Source: Heloderma charlesbogerti (lineage: Eukaryota > Chordata > Lepidosauria > Squamata > Helodermatidae). From it: DNA of 64,000 nucleotides. The DNA lies in contig JANEZZ010000728.1 of assembly GCA_026122225.1 (NCBI GenBank), positions 744,001 to 808,000 of the forward strand, given 5' to 3'. The stretch's first letter is position 1, and every line of letters starts with the position of its first letter. The notes under the pieces were generated by a model, which did no database searches, was not told the DNA's origin, and was given only the letters and a program-made list of their open reading frames with translations. The translations under genes and the position numbers were made by a program. This document shows, in pieces, positions 10,965 to 23,002 of the stretch.

Positions 10965-11450
10965 ATATACATAAATAAATACATAAATAAAAAACATGTA
11001 CATAAGGAAATCAACTCTGAGTGCTCACTGGAAGGACAGATACTGAAGCTGAAGCTCAAATATTTTGGCCACCAAATGCGAAGAGAAAACTCCCTGGAAA
11101 AGACCCTGATGCTGGGAAAGATTGAAGGCAAAAGGAGAAGGGGACGGCAGAGGATGAGATGGCTAGATAGCATCACCGATGCAATGAATATGGACTGAGC
11201 ACGCTCCGGGAGAGGGCGCAGGACAGGAAGGCCTGGCGTGCTATGGTCCATGGGGTCACGAAGAGTCGGACACGACTGAACGACTGAACAACAACAACAT
11301 AAATAAATACATACTTACATACATACATAAATACATAAATAAAAAAGATACACATAAATACATAAATAAAAAAGATACACATAAATACATAAATAAAACA
11401 TGTACATAAATAAATACATAAATAAAAACATATACATAAATAAAAAATAA
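10965..11450. repeat. ATAAATACAT-type simple repeat, split by BovB
   Basis: Irregular units of ATAAATACATAAATA run from about 10965 to 11008 and again from 11300 to 11450, including a near-exact 30-bp unit repeated around 11340-11400. The BovB fragment interrupts it. Confidence 0.9.
11009..11300 (+). mobile_element. BovB LINE 3' fragment
   Basis: The plus strand encodes CSLEGQILKLKLKYFGHQMR and RRGRQRMRWLDSITDAM, matching the C-terminal end of the BovB frame at 39930-41730. It then ends in GACTGAACGACTGAACAACA. It is 5'-truncated and lies within an ATAAATA-type simple repeat, with ACATAA at both edges as a possible target duplication. Confidence 0.93.
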
Positions 11451-12136
11451 ATTGGGCTAACCTCATAGGAGGCATTGACCAGCTTTCATTGTTGAACTAT
11501 TGTACAGCCTGTGCCATACAACACCAACGGGGTCCTTTGCTGTTATTTCTAAAGCACCTTAGAGACCATATTCAGACCTTAAAAATACAGTGATGCAGCA
11601 GAGCCTGGCCTCTTTTCCTGCGGAGTGCAAATTGTGGCATGCGAGTGCCAGCACATGCAACATTAATGGCAGTCACAGTCAATATTTGAACCCTCAGTGG
11701 CTGCACACTTCCACCTGCTGGTAAAAAGGGGGAAATGCAATGAGAACTTCCAGCAGCATGGGGAGGTGGGTGACTGCAAAAATGGGAGTGAAACTGCGCA
11801 TTTGGGGGCACGCAAAATACACAGGCACACCCCTCACCCAGCTAGCCAGTGTGGGCTGCCATTTTTTCACCAGAATGCCCCTTGGAATGACACTATGTAA
11901 TTCTGGGGAAAACAAAAAAGACCAGCAAAAAAGACAAATTGGGAGAAGCTCAGCTAAGTTTTGCGCACATACTCTTAACCTCAAAAGTCACTTGGAAATA
12001 TATTTTATGTACATAAACTGACACTAATCACTATTTCATGGATATTTTTGGCAGCATCAAAAAGCACACGCACACATAACCTCCTGACAAATTTTCAGCA
12101 ATGCCTACAAAGATTTTCACCTGCTCACTCAACTGA

Positions 12137-12330
12137 CTTCATTTATTTATTTGTACCCCTTCTCCCAAAAAAATGGCACTCAAGGCAGCTTACAATTATA
12201 GGTAAATAAAAATCGATTAAAACAATAATAAAACAAACTCATGAAAACACAAACACAGTTAAAAATACAACAATAACATTTGCTCCCAGTAATGTCATCA
12301 CAAAGTCCAGATGGAGAAAATAATGGCAAC
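12137..12330. repeat. Rep-C fragment
   Basis: CATTTATTTATTTGTACCCC, CACTCAAGGCAGCTTACAAT, then an A-rich stretch. Confidence 0.65.
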
Positions 12331-12572
12331 AAATATGATCAAAAAGGATAGCCTCACAGTTAAAGAGTTTATACAATAAACTTTATAAGGAAGTATTTCT
12401 AGATCCCCAGATCACTATGTCTGACCTCAAAATCAAAATGGGAGAACATTTAGCACAGGTCTAAATGCACACTGTGACTGGAATAGTTGATAATACCATT
12501 ATGTGATACTTGCATTCAGAAAACAGTTGTTAATTTGGAGTTTCCCCAGAAACAGCATAAAAAGGGACTTAC

Positions 12573-12721
12573 ATCATCGAATACTTTTGAAACAACATGT
12601 TTGTCTAGAACTGGAATGTATTTAGTTGTGCGAGGAACAGCTGTTGGGGCTAAGGCATCCATTATGGTGAGTCGCCTAGCAACCAAACCATGATTCTTTA
12701 ACCATTGTGCAGAAGGGATAT
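12573..12721 (-). CDS. VWA3B: VWA3B-like exon 17
   Basis: It encodes IPSAQWLKNHGLVARRLTIM, then DALAPTAVPRTTKYIPVLDK and HVVSKVFDD. WLKNHGLVARRLTIMDAL is the third occurrence of the motif in exons 1 and 8. Two acceptors are possible. AAAAG (start 12729) fails the phase test, while CTTTAG (start 12721) joins exon 16 as G+AT (Asp) and is used here. The donor GAT|GTAAGT is strong, phase 0. Confidence 0.9.
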
Positions 12722-13577
12722 CTAAAGAGCTTTTAAAAAGAGAGAGACAGAGAGAATGAGACATGCTGACCAATTCAGTAATATATTATTTTCCCAAAGT
12801 TAAAAAAAAAATATCTTTCATTATTTCATTATTTATTTCATTAAAGGCTTTCATTACATATATACATACTTACTCTTTATTCGTTTTTTTCTCAGTTTTG
12901 TATGTCTTCCGCTCTGTGAAGGAAATTTTAAAACAATTATATGGTTTTGCATGTGTCAGCACTGAGACATGGACAGTCAGGAACATAGGATGCTAGATGG
13001 TGCAGGTGCCAGCACAATGGGACCAGAGCTAGAAGGACAAACACAAGACCTATGCAGGCTTGGAAGCAGGCAGACTGGTGAATAGGTATGAAAGCTGGAG
13101 AGGGCAGGTACTTGGAAGGTCCCTAGACAGCCACATCCCCAAGGCCAAAACCTGGCTGTTGCCCAGGTGACTGACCTAGGCCTGACCCAAGAGCATTCTT
13201 AGCTCAAGCGAGGAATCAATGGCTACTGGGGTGTGTGGAGCTATGCTGGAACCTGGGAGCTCTTCTCTCTGCAGCCTACAAGGGACAGCAAAAGACAAAT
13301 CAGGAACATGTGTGTCTCCACATACACATGGAGACCCTAATTCTGGCCTTGTTGTTCCCAACGGTATGGAAGCACACTTAACACTTTGTATGGCCTTTAG
13401 TTAAATCACTAAAAGCACTGATTAAAAGACTTACATAAAACAATTTGGTATTTTCAAAGTTCCTCACATTCATTCCCAGTAATCCTTACAACAGCCCTAG
13501 ATTATGGCTGTTTGGAGCTCCCATCTCCTAATACCGCCTACTGAGGGTTACACTACATGCTACAATAAATGCATAGC

Positions 13578-13917
13578 ATGCTTGCTTGCTTGCTTGCTTG
13601 ATTTATTTATTACATTTCTATACCATGCAATAGCCAAAGCTCTTTGAGTGGTTCACAACAATTAACACAATAAAATACAGCACAATAAAACATAATATAA
13701 AACTTTTAAAAGATTAAAAATATAAAACCAAAGTAAAAACCAGCACCAGTTAAAAGATTTAAAAATACAGTAACAGATTTTAAAACAACAGAAACTGAAA
13801 GACTAAAATGACTGGGAAAGCAAGAAGGTCTTCACCTGGAGCTGAAAAGACCACAATGTAGGTGCCAGGTGAGCCACTCTGGGGAGGTCATTCCACAACT
13901 CGGGTGCCACAGTGGAA
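13578..13917. repeat. GCTT microsatellite and Rep-C copy
   Basis: Five to six GCTT units (13578-13601) lead into TTTATTTATTACATTTCTAT, an A-rich middle, then AAGGTCTTCACCTGGAGCTG and ATTCCACAACTCGGGTGCCA. Confidence 0.8.
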
Positions 13918-14257
13918 AAGGTCATCATAACTTTTTCTTTTACTTTCATGTAAGTGCATGGGGGCCCAACCTGGATTAGGACCACCATGTGTTGGTAGGG
14001 AGGTTAAACCTTCCCAACCAGCCACTTTTTCTTTAAATTCTTCTCCTCCATACACAGGGGCTTAAGAAAGGAAAAATACCTCCACTGGCGCCCATGGAGG
14101 TTTTTTATCTGTAAGTCTCCATGCCAGTGCCGGGGTGGGGTGAATTTAAAGGAAAAAAGTGGCTGGGTGGGAAGCTTCCCCCGCACATAGTAGCCCCACT
14201 CCAGATCAGGCCCCCATGCACTTACACAAAAGTAAAAGAAAACGTTATGATCACCTG
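13918..14257. mobile_element. Two-level foldback element
   Basis: The outer arms (13918-13979 and 14200-14257) pair over about 55 bp (AAGTGCATGGGGGCC with GGCCCCCATGCACTT). Inner arms also pair (CCAGCCACTTTTTCTTTAAA near 14018 with GGAAAAAAGTGGCTGG near 14150). The whole 340 bp could fold into one long hairpin. It lies at the end of a Rep-C copy. Confidence 0.8.
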
Positions 14258-14356
14258 CATGGAACTACATGTAATGTAACATGTAACTTTTTAATGTAAC
14301 ATGTAGTTTAGCCTTTATCCTACCATAGCAAACTAGGGTCACAACCCCATCAGAGA

Positions 14357-17300
14357 GCCAGTATGGAGCAGTGGATAAGAGTGTGAGGTCTCCATGGTCC
14401 TAGTCCAAGGTCGAAACTCCACTCAATGGCCAGTCATAGACTCATAGAATAGCAGGGTTGGAGGGGCCTACAAGGCCATCGAGTCCAACCCCCTGCTCAA
14501 TGCAGGAATCCAAGTCAGAGCATCCCTGACAGGTGGCTGTCCAGCCTCGCCTTGAACGCCTCCAGTGTGGGAGAGCCCACCACCTCCCTAGGTAATTGGT
14601 TCCATTGTCGTATTGCTCTGACACTCAGGAAGTTTTTCCTGATGTTCAGCCGGAATCTGGCTTCCTGTAACTTGAGCCCATTATTCCGTGCCCTGCACTC
14701 TGGGATGATGGAGAAGAGATCCTGGCCTTCCTCTCTGTGACAACCTTTCAAGTACTTGAAGAGCACTATCATATCTCCCCTCAGTCTTCTCTTCTCAAGG
14801 CTAAACATGCCCACTTCTTTCAGTCTCACTTCATAGGGCTTTGTTTCCAGTCCCCTGATCATCTTTGTCGCCCTCCTCTGAGCCCTCTCCAGTTTGTCTG
14901 CATCCTTCTTAAAATATGGTGCCCAGAACTGCACACAGTACTCCAGATGAGGCCTAACCTGTGCTGAGTAGAAGGGAGCTAGTACTTCTGGGGATTTGGA
15001 AGCTATGCTTCTATGAATGCAGCCCAAAAGAGCATTTGCCTTTTTTGCAGCCACATCACATCGTTGGCTCATATTCAGCTTGTGATCGACAACAATTCCA
15101 AGGTCCTTCTCGCTTGTAGTGTTGTTGAGCCACGTATCCCCCATCTTGTAACTGTGCAGTTGGTTTCTTTTTCCTAGGTGCAGAACTTGGCCTTTATCCC
15201 TATTAAATTTCATTCTGTTGTTTTTTGCCCAGCGCTCCAGTCTATCAAGATCACTTTGAATTTTGTTTCTGTCTTCCAAAGTATTAGTTGTCCCACCCAA
15301 TTTTGTGTCATCTGCAAATTTAATCAGCATTCCCTGCACCTCCTCCTCCAAGTCATTAATCAAAATGTTGAAGAGCACTGGGCCCAGGACTGAGCCCTGC
15401 AGTACCCCGCTCGTTACCTCTCCCCAGTTGGAGAAGATCCCACTGATAAGCACTCTTTGAGTCTGATTCTGTAGCCAACTATGGATCCACCGGATCGTTG
15501 TTTCATCTAGCCCACTTTGAGCTAGTTTGTTCATCAGGATATCATGGGGCACTTGGTCGAAAGCTTTGCTGAAGTCGAAGTATATGATGTCTAACAGCAT
15601 TCCCACAGTCCACAAGGGAGGTGACTTGATCAAAAAATGAGATCAGATGAGTCTGGCAGGATTTGTTCTTGACAAATCCATGTTGGCTTTGAGTAATCAC
15701 TGCATTGTTTTCAAGGTGCTTACAGATGGATTGCTTTATCATCTGCTCCAGAATGTTCCCAGGGATTGATGTCAGACTGACTGGTCTGTAGTTCCCAGGT
15801 TCCTCTTTTTTACCCTTTTTGAAGATAGGGACAACATTAGCCCTCCTACAGTCATCTGGCACTTCACCCATCCTCCATGTTTCTCAAAGAGAATAGACAG
15901 TGGTTCTGAGAGCTCTTCTGCCAGTTCCTTTATTACTCTAGGATGCAGTTCATCTGGCCCTGGAGATGTGAACTCATTCAAAGTAATTAGGTGTTCCTTG
16001 ACCATATGCCTGTCAGTCTCAGTGCTGCCCCTTCACACTGTACTTCGACTTTGCCAGGGGGGTCTTAGACCCTTTTTCAGGAGAAGAATGAGCCAAAGTA
16101 GGAATTGAGCATTCCTGCCTTTTCTTTGTCATCTGTTATCATTTTGCCATCCTTATTTAGTAGTTGAACCGCCATTTCTTTCCTCTGTCTTTTACTATGG
16201 ACATATCTGAAGAAAGCCTTTTTGTTGCTTTTAGCATCCCTCGCTAACCTCAGCTCATTCTCAGCTTTAGCCTTCCTGACGCCATCCCTGCAATTCTGTG
16301 CTACCTGCCTGTATTCTTCCTTTGTTGCTTGGCCTTCTTTTCACTTTCTATATGTGTCCTTTTTTGTTTTCAGGTCATCTATAAGCTTTTTGTGAAGCCA
16401 CATTGGCTTCTTCTGTTGTCTTCCACCTTTTCTTCTTGTTGGAATTGTTTGTAATTGTGCCTTGAGAATTTCCTTTTTTAAAAGCTCCCACTCCTTTTCC
16501 CGTTAGAGTCGCTTGCCATGGGACCTTACTTACAATTGTTCTGAGTTTATTAAAATCAGCTTTCCTAAAATCCAGGGTACGTGTTTGACTACACTTGGCT
16601 TTTGCTTCCCTTAGAACCAAGAACTCAAGTATAACATGGCCGCTTTCCCCCAGAGTTCCTGTAACTGCTACTTTATCCGCTAAGTCATCTCTTTTGGTTA
16701 GGATCAAGTCAAGGATAGCCAATCCTCTAGTTCCTTCCTCTACTTTCTGTAGGAGGAAGTTATCTGCCACACAAGTCAGGAATTTCCTGGAGGGGCCATG
16801 TTTTGCAGAATTTGTCTCCCAACAAATATCAGGGAAATTGAAGTCCCCCATTACTACTGCATCATGCTTCCTTGAAACATTGACTATTTGCTTTTCAAAA
16901 GTTTCATCCTCATCTTCTCCTTGATTGGGTGGCTGGTAGTAGACTCCGACCACCAGGTTCCTTTTATTCTTTGCTCCATTTATTTTGATCCAGATGCTCT
17001 CGATGGGGCTACCAAGCTCATCCTCCTGTGCAGAGATATGTGTTTTTCACATACAGTGCAACCCACCTCCCTTTCTGTTCCTCCTGTTCTTTTTGAACAG
17101 GTTATATCCTTCAATTGCTGTATTCCAGTCATGAGAGTGATCCCACCAAGTCTCAGTTATACCTATCAAGTCATAATTTCCCTCTTGTATTAAGAGTTCA
17201 AGTTCATTCAGTTTGTTTCCCATACTCTGGGCATTAGTATATAGACATCGAAGGCCATGTGCTTCATAGTCTAGCTTTCTTCCTACATGTGTCTGAAGAC

Positions 17301-17812
17301 TATTATTGGGCACTATTAAACTGTTCTAATTGAATTAGATGCACCGTTGCGGTGCATGAGCCTTCGTCCATTGTTATCCCCAACTTTACATCTCCCTTCC
17401 CCGTAGGATTCAGTTTAAAGCCCTCCTGATGAAGTTCTTCATGCTGTGGCCAAACACATTCTTCCCAGCCTTTGTGAGGTGCAACTCATCCCTTGCCAAC
17501 AGCCCATCTTCCAGGAGGTATAGCCCTTGGTCCCAGAATTCAAATCTCTCGCCCCAGCACCACCTTCGTAGCCAGTCATTCACCCGGAGTATTTTTCTTT
17601 CCCTTTCTATTCCTCTTTTAACTACTGGAAGGATGGATGAGAAAACTATCTGGGCCCCAAAGTTCTTGAGTTTCCTTCCCAAAGCTTCAAAGTCAGTCAC
17701 CATCTCTCAGCGTAACCTACCTCACAGGGTTGTTGTGAGAATAAAATGAAGGGAAGCATAATTGCTGCCTTGAGCACCTTAGAGGAAGGGTAGGATAAAA
17801 TGCAATAAATCA
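14357..17812 (+). mobile_element. SINE-B copy split by CR1
   Basis: The left part (14357-14436) has the tRNA-like head (GAGCAGTGGATAAGAGTGTG). The right part (17694-17812) resumes with CATCTCTCAGCGTAACCTAC and ends TGCAATAAATCAA. Together they reconstruct one SINE-B like that at 51172-51372. The break coincides with the CR1 target duplication. Confidence 0.88.
14437..17693 (-). mobile_element. CR1 LINE, 5'-truncated, about 3.26 kb
   Basis: Minus-strand frames encode, from high to low coordinates: the end of ORF1 with an esterase-like region (17410-17693); the ORF2 endonuclease (17313-16375: YTNAQSMGNKLNELE, GITETWW, MGDFNFPDICW); and the reverse transcriptase (16005-14515: DFSKAFDQVPHD, GVLQGSVLGPVLFNI, FADDTKLGG). 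The FADD box and the terminal CR1 domain (SVRAIRQWNQLP) are intact. Several frameshifts separate the frames, so it cannot make a full ORF2. The 3' end reads ATTCTATGAGTCTATGA, typical of CR1. A 6-bp duplication (CAGTCA, 14431-14436 and 17694-17699) flanks it. It sits inside a SINE-B copy. Confidence 0.95.
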
Positions 17813-17813
17813 A

Positions 17814-17874
17814 TGTCCCCCAATCTAGTGCCCTCCATATGTGTTAAGACTACAACTCTCATCATCTCTAGCCT
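17814..17874. mobile_element. FB-1 half copy
   Basis: The left arm only: CCCCAATCTAGTGCCCTCCA, then ACTACAACTCTCATCATC. Confidence 0.7.
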
Positions 17875-17955
17875 GCGAAACAAACACATTAATAGCAGTA
17901 TTTCTTAGTAAATATGCAGGAGATCAGGCTGCTAATGTATCTCATTTCTATATAT

Positions 17956-18086
17956 CAGCCTTCTTCAACTGGATGCTGCCGGGTGCATTAAATTACACCT
18001 CCCAGCATACCTCAGCCATGGCCAGTTGAGGGGTGTTGGGAACTATAGTCCAGACATCTGAAGGGTGCCCAGTTGGGGAAGGCTGA
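17956..18086. mobile_element. FB-1 foldback MITE
   Basis: CAGCCTTCTTCAACTGGATG at the left pairs with GCCCAGTTGGGGAAGGCTG at the right. Confidence 0.8.
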
Positions 18087-18574
18087 TACAGAGAAATGAT
18101 GCAATATAACTCAAACTGTCTCTTTCTACACATTTGAGGTCACATTTGTATTTCCACAGAGCTGCAGGTGGACTGGCAGGGCAGCAAAGCATTCCTCTTT
18201 AGACAGCATCGGTGTGGCACGGGAAAACCCCACAGCAATATTTACTCCTGGCCACTCCCATACCACTGGTGCTACGCCAACCCTGTGTTGCAGTTCAGAC
18301 AAACGTGAGGCAGATACACAGTGCCTGCGTACATCAACATTCAGTGGCAATTCAGTGGTGGCAACTGCCGGGGGGGCAGTCCCTGGTGGGTTATGAGGGG
18401 GCAGAAATTGGCCCCCAGACCATCTGAAGTTGCCCACTCCTGCTCTAAGGCAATGATCCTTGGTTCATGTACACCTTTCTCAATGCACAGCTGCACAATG
18501 ATGAGATCAGGATCAACACAATGATCAGTAGAGTGTTAAATTGTCTGGGGTGTACTGAGTGCAATTGAGTGCAC

Positions 18575-18880
18575 AGTTTCATTTATTACCTTTCTATACC
18601 TCCCAATAGCCAAAATTCTCTGGGTTTACAAAGATTAAAAACCTTTAAAATGCAATACTGTGCATAAAATAAACAGTTTAACTACAAACAGGCAGCAGAG
18701 ACACATACACACTCACATATATACAAACAATATCCCATGACCTGATTAAAAACCTATCATATGCAGCCAAATGCCTGGGAGTAGAGGAAGGTCTTAACCT
18801 GGTGCCAAAATGATAACAATGTTGGCGGCCAGGCAGGCCTTGCTGGGGAGTTTGTTCCATAATTGGTGCTGAGTCTCACC
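18575..18880. repeat. Rep-C copy
   Basis: TTTATTACCTTTCTATACCT start, and GAAGGTCTTAACCTGGTGCC and GGCCTTGCTGGGGAGTTTGT near the end, matching 13596-13917. Confidence 0.8.
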
Positions 18881-19013
18881 AATTTTTATGGAAAGGTTAA
18901 TGTGTGCCAAAGGAGGAGAATGATAGCCTAAGATAGGTAGAAGGAGAGTGAAATTCATGCAAAAGTATTAGAATAGTTGAACTAGAAGAAATATATTCAT
19001 CCTCACAGCTTAC

Positions 19014-19106
19014 CTTTTCTTTCAGGAGATGCCCTTCCATTCTGACTTTGTTCAGAAGGCTTTGCTACAAAGCGCAGAGTTCTAAGCATACTACTCTTCG
19101 TTGGTT
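19014..19106 (-). CDS. VWA3B: VWA3B-like exon 16
   Basis: It encodes PTKSSMLRTLRFVAKPSEQS, then QNGRASPERK (93 bp). It is basic and Ser-rich, continuing the linker of exon 15. The acceptor follows ATATCTTTACAG and the donor is AAAAG|GTAAGC. It takes one base from exon 15 and leaves one base (G) for exon 17. Confidence 0.9.
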
Positions 19107-20870
19107 CTGTAAAGATATTCACACAGACACAAATGAATAATGTCCAGGCAAATTAAAAAGCCACTAAGATTCTCAAAATGACAAACTCGCTTTTAATGCC
19201 TACAGCTTTCAGGCAGGAATTGTCCTAGACCAGTTCACATAAATGTACAGCCTCCATAATTTATTTTCTATGCTTTCCCAATTACATAAGCATTTCACTA
19301 TGTGCCCTTTATACTTTTCAGATACGTTAGCCATTAGTAAATACTGATTACTCAGTATTGCCCTAGTTGAAGATATAACTACTTTAGGGACAGGGCTGGA
19401 ATTGCACTCAGAGGCTTTACATTTGCACGTCAGAATGTGTGTGACGAGTTTTGACATTTGAAATTTACATTCCAGCTTTTTGAAACAGAACCATGTGGCA
19501 GTTTTCAAAGGACAATAGGTCTTCAGACAAGAGGACAAACCAGTCAGTATTCCTCAGACTCCAATTTTAATTTTTTCTGCTTATTTATTTTTAAGCAGGT
19601 GTTAGAAATTTGAAAGTTTCCAACTTGGGTTGCAATCCTATACACATTTACCTGGGAGTAAATCCCACTGAAGTTGATGGAACTTACTTCCAAGTGTACA
19701 TCAACAATAGGATTGCACTGCTAAGGAAGTTAACATTTATGGTCCAATCAAAATAATTATATCTATTTATTTATTACATTTTATATAAAACTTCCAGTTA
19801 AGAGAAAACACTGTGCTTCCCTTATAAAGAGGAATAATACTGCTACATTATACTGATTTTTGTCCAGTTTTAGATGTTCCCGATAATCAGATATGAGGTT
19901 GTTGAGCATTATAAAATGATCACCTTCAGATTTTCATACCTCCCCACCATAAGCAGACAGAAACTTTTGTAGATTCCCAGAGGTGGATACTGTTGCCACC
20001 ACAGAATCCCTTTCTAGCCAGGAGACCTGAAGGCACACTAGCTCCTCACAGGCCTAGAGGAATTCTGTTTCTTTCAGAGATCCCCTTCAAGTCAACTAAA
20101 TGTGCCACACAGTACATGGAGCTAGAAGCAATTATGTTAAGCCACTTGTCTCAAACATGTGAGGGCCATGGTGGCCAGGGCTCAACCCAAGCAAACTCCT
20201 TTCCCTGCTAAAGTTCCAGACCAGCAAAAGAGAATGCAGCCTGTGTGCCCCTAAGCCCACCTCCTCTCTCCATCTCCCTCTCTCTGCTGTGGCCAGCAGA
20301 ATTCTGGTTTAGTCAAGGTGGTACGTTTGTGATGACCAATGGTTTTTAGCAAATAAATCTGACAGACTGATTTTGTCCCACTGCGAGGAGGAGGAGGAGA
20401 GGGTTAGCAAAAAGAACCACTAGAAGAACAGAGTGGGAGGTCCAGAAGCTGCATCCTCAGGGTCAGAACTATTGTCCAATGAATAGACAGGATTCTTCAG
20501 GCTGAAATCTAAGACAGAAGATCTCCATTTAAAGAAAAAGGAAAAAGAAATAATCTCTGTCCCCTAAACACAATTATATTTATTAAGGGGGGGGGAAAGT
20601 ATCATTAGAGACGCATCAGAAAATAAAGCACAAACAGTCCTGGCAGTAGTAGAGTACATGGACAAGGGTCCTTTTTAGAAGTCAATCGGAACTCTTTTCC
20701 CATCCGTGTCTTGCCTTTCTAATGTAGACTGCAGGCTCCCAGGACTCCTAAGGACTGCAGCACTTTGCACACTGCCAGTGTTCACTAACGCGAAGTGGGA
20801 GGACGTTTCTATCCAACATATGCCTGAGATGGGACACGTTTTACTGAATAATCTTCATAGTCTCTTTTAC
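19107..20870 (-). other. VWA3B: Intron 15-16 (1.8 kb)
   Basis: It holds one FB-2 copy (19629-19719). The rest shows nothing I recognise apart from a short purine tract near 20388 and a G run near 20587. Confidence 0.75.
19629..19719. repeat. FB-2 element
   Basis: TTGCAATCCTATACACATTT at the left pairs with AATAGGATTGCA at the right. Confidence 0.8.
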
Positions 20871-21055
20871 CTGCATATAAAGCGTTCTTCTTTCTGGTTG
20901 GACTCTCAGAGCGTGCCTGACATCCATCCATACCAGACTGTGGTGAAGCTGATCCCGGCTCTTCAGGGGCGCAATAGAGCCTATCTGGAGATGGGGGATT
21001 CGGTCCCTCAACTTGTGTGGTTACTGGGGTTGCAGTAAAAGGCTGCCTGCGATGT
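20871..21055 (-). CDS. VWA3B: VWA3B-like exon 15 (Pro/Ser-rich linker)
   Basis: It encodes HRRQPFTATPVTTQVEGPNP, then PSPDRLYCAPEEPGSASPQS and GMDGCQARSESPTRKKNALY. The composition is Pro/Ser-rich and probably disordered. The acceptor follows TTTCTTAAACAG and the donor is TGCAG|GTAAAA. It takes two bases from exon 14 and leaves one base (G) that joins exon 16 as Glu. The reading frame is fixed by both neighbours. Confidence 0.9.
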
Positions 21056-22113
21056 CTGTTTAAGAAACAGACAAGTCACGATCCGAGCCAAAGCGCACAC
21101 ACACACATATCTGGGAGAAGCCGCTTTGGGAAGTGTGAAGTCTGAAACACTGCACATTCAAACCACCCACAGGTCATGTTTGTACTGGGTGTGTGATGGG
21201 GAAAATTGATCCTGTGAACTGGTGTTTGGTGCTCAAAAAGGTGTAAATTCTGGATCCTGGACAACCAAAAACAGCACCAAACAAGTTTCTAATTAAGAGA
21301 AAGCACATAAATCAGCAACCACACACATTTCCCTCTGGAGTCCAGGGAATCTGACTTTACTGTAAGCATTTTGGTTTTCCATATGCAATTGGTCTTGAAG
21401 CAAATCAGACATGCAACCAGACTGAAGGTGGATAAAAAGCTTTTTGTGTGTATGAACGGAGCACTTCTCCATGAAGAAGACAACTGAGGGATGATGCAGG
21501 TGATCACCCCCTTTGTAGCAGCCTTTTTATTCTTTGGACATGGGGCTCTCTGCTTGTGACGACAGAATACTCTGACTGGTTCACCAAGAAGAGACATTTG
21601 TACACCACTGCTCAAGCCACAATTAGAACATCTGCGGTGGCATAAAAAGTGGCAGCTTGTGCTTGTGAGGAGTCAACCAAGCCATGAGCAGAGAGTTACC
21701 TGGAGCAAAGCAGGGGAGAAGCAAAAGCCACAGACAGGAGGGGAGTGAATCAACCCTGTGATGAAAGGAATGAAACTGACAAGCATATACAGAGGCACGT
21801 TCCATCACCTCCTATAATAAAGACTTATTCATGTTTTTCAGATGAGTGCTATATTTTCCAGTTCATTATTATTTTATAGGCACTAAACAAATACCAGGAG
21901 CAGGAGCTTTCCCCATTTTTTTCCCTATAAAGAAAAAGATCCTCCTCACCCAGGAACACCAGTGTATTTCTTTTAAACTTCTTCTCTTCAGAATAAAATA
22001 TCTCTGTATGTAACTCAGATCTTCTTATGCACCTTTTTTTGGCCAAGACAAAACATGTAATAGGTAACTAAAAAGTGGTGCAAGAAAGAAAGGCAATAGA
22101 AAGAAAGGCATAC
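21056..22113 (-). other. VWA3B: Intron 14-15 (1.1 kb)
   Basis: I see no recognisable repeat or gene in this intron. Open frames on the minus strand (such as 21289-21615) lack codon-like patterns and flanking splice signals. Confidence 0.7.
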
Positions 22114-22241
22114 TTATCGTGAAGATCTTTTGCTCCATTAAACAAATCCATCAATACATTGTCAGTACGAAAGGTCTGTATTTTCTTCAGCTCTTTTTCT
22201 CCTAGTTCTATCTCTTTTTTAAGTAGATATATATCCTCACA
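22114..22241 (-). CDS. VWA3B: VWA3B-like exon 14
   Basis: It encodes CEDIYLLKKEIELGEKELKK, then IQTFRTDNVLMDLFNGAKDL and HD. It is a charged helix just after the second VWA. The acceptor follows TTCATTTTGGCAG and the donor is GATAA|GTATGC. It starts in phase 0 and ends with AA, completing a Lys codon with exon 15. Confidence 0.92.
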
Positions 22242-22924
22242 CTGCCAAAATGAAACAAAAAATAGGTCACTGAAATTAAATTAGAAACACAGTTTATTCC
22301 TGATCTGAGCCAGTTCTAAACCAGTTCTAAATAAATCCACACAATAATCCAACAGAAAAAACAATATGATAAAATTGGTTTGTTGAAATACCTCCTCCTT
22401 AAATCTTGTTTCTGTATTTTCAGTGCCTAGTTTTGCTTATGTTTCTTTTCATTACATTTCACATCTAACCCTTTCTGTATTATACTGGTAACTCCTGGAC
22501 CCCTCCTCAAAGCATAATTTTAACCCAGTTAAGATTTAAGAAAAAAAAATCCAGAGCAGAAAACTCTTGGCTGAAAATTCATATGACTTTTACCTTTACT
22601 AAAATTGTTTATTTGATAATGCAACTATGATGGACAATGCTGGAGTTAACTTTTGCAGTAAATCGGGAGGGGGGGCACGGATGGGACTGCCATTAATGTA
22701 TCCTTATTATTACACTAATTATATCTTTCATAGACAGACAGAGTCCCCAGTAAGCTAATAACCACATCCATTTCTTACTTTTTCCATTTTCTGTCACTAA
22801 TGGGTTACCCAAAGTTAAAGTAAAAACAAACATCTGCCATTCCAGCATCATATACTCCTCTTACTAGCAGAGGAGGTGAAATTGACTAGTCATAAACAAA
22901 GCATGGAGAACCCCCTTATAAGTT

Positions 22925-22990
<66 letters not shown>

Positions 22991-23002
22991 ACGCACGCAC
23001 GC
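22925..23002. repeat. CT/CA microsatellite
   Basis: A CT run, then a CA run, then CGCACA variants. Confidence 0.97.

Larger units (their letters stand above)
9648..12572 (-). other. VWA3B: Intron 17-18 (2.9 kb)
   Basis: It holds Rep-C (9796-10160 and 12137-12330), FB-1 (10512-10651) and a BovB 3' fragment (11009-11300) lodged in an ATAAATACAT-type simple repeat (10965-11450). The rest is unremarkable. Confidence 0.8.
12722..19013 (-). other. VWA3B: Intron 16-17 (6.3 kb)
   Basis: It holds Rep-C (13596-13917 and 18575-18880), a two-level foldback (13918-14257), a 3.26-kb CR1 inside SINE-B (14357-17812) and FB-1 copies (17814-17874 and 17956-18086). The 12760-13560 and 18100-18570 stretches show nothing recognisable. 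Confidence 0.8.

Noticed and set aside
12722..12729. Starting exon 17 at the AAAAG acceptor
   Set aside because: It would need two bases from exon 16, which supplies only one. The CTTTAG acceptor fits exactly.
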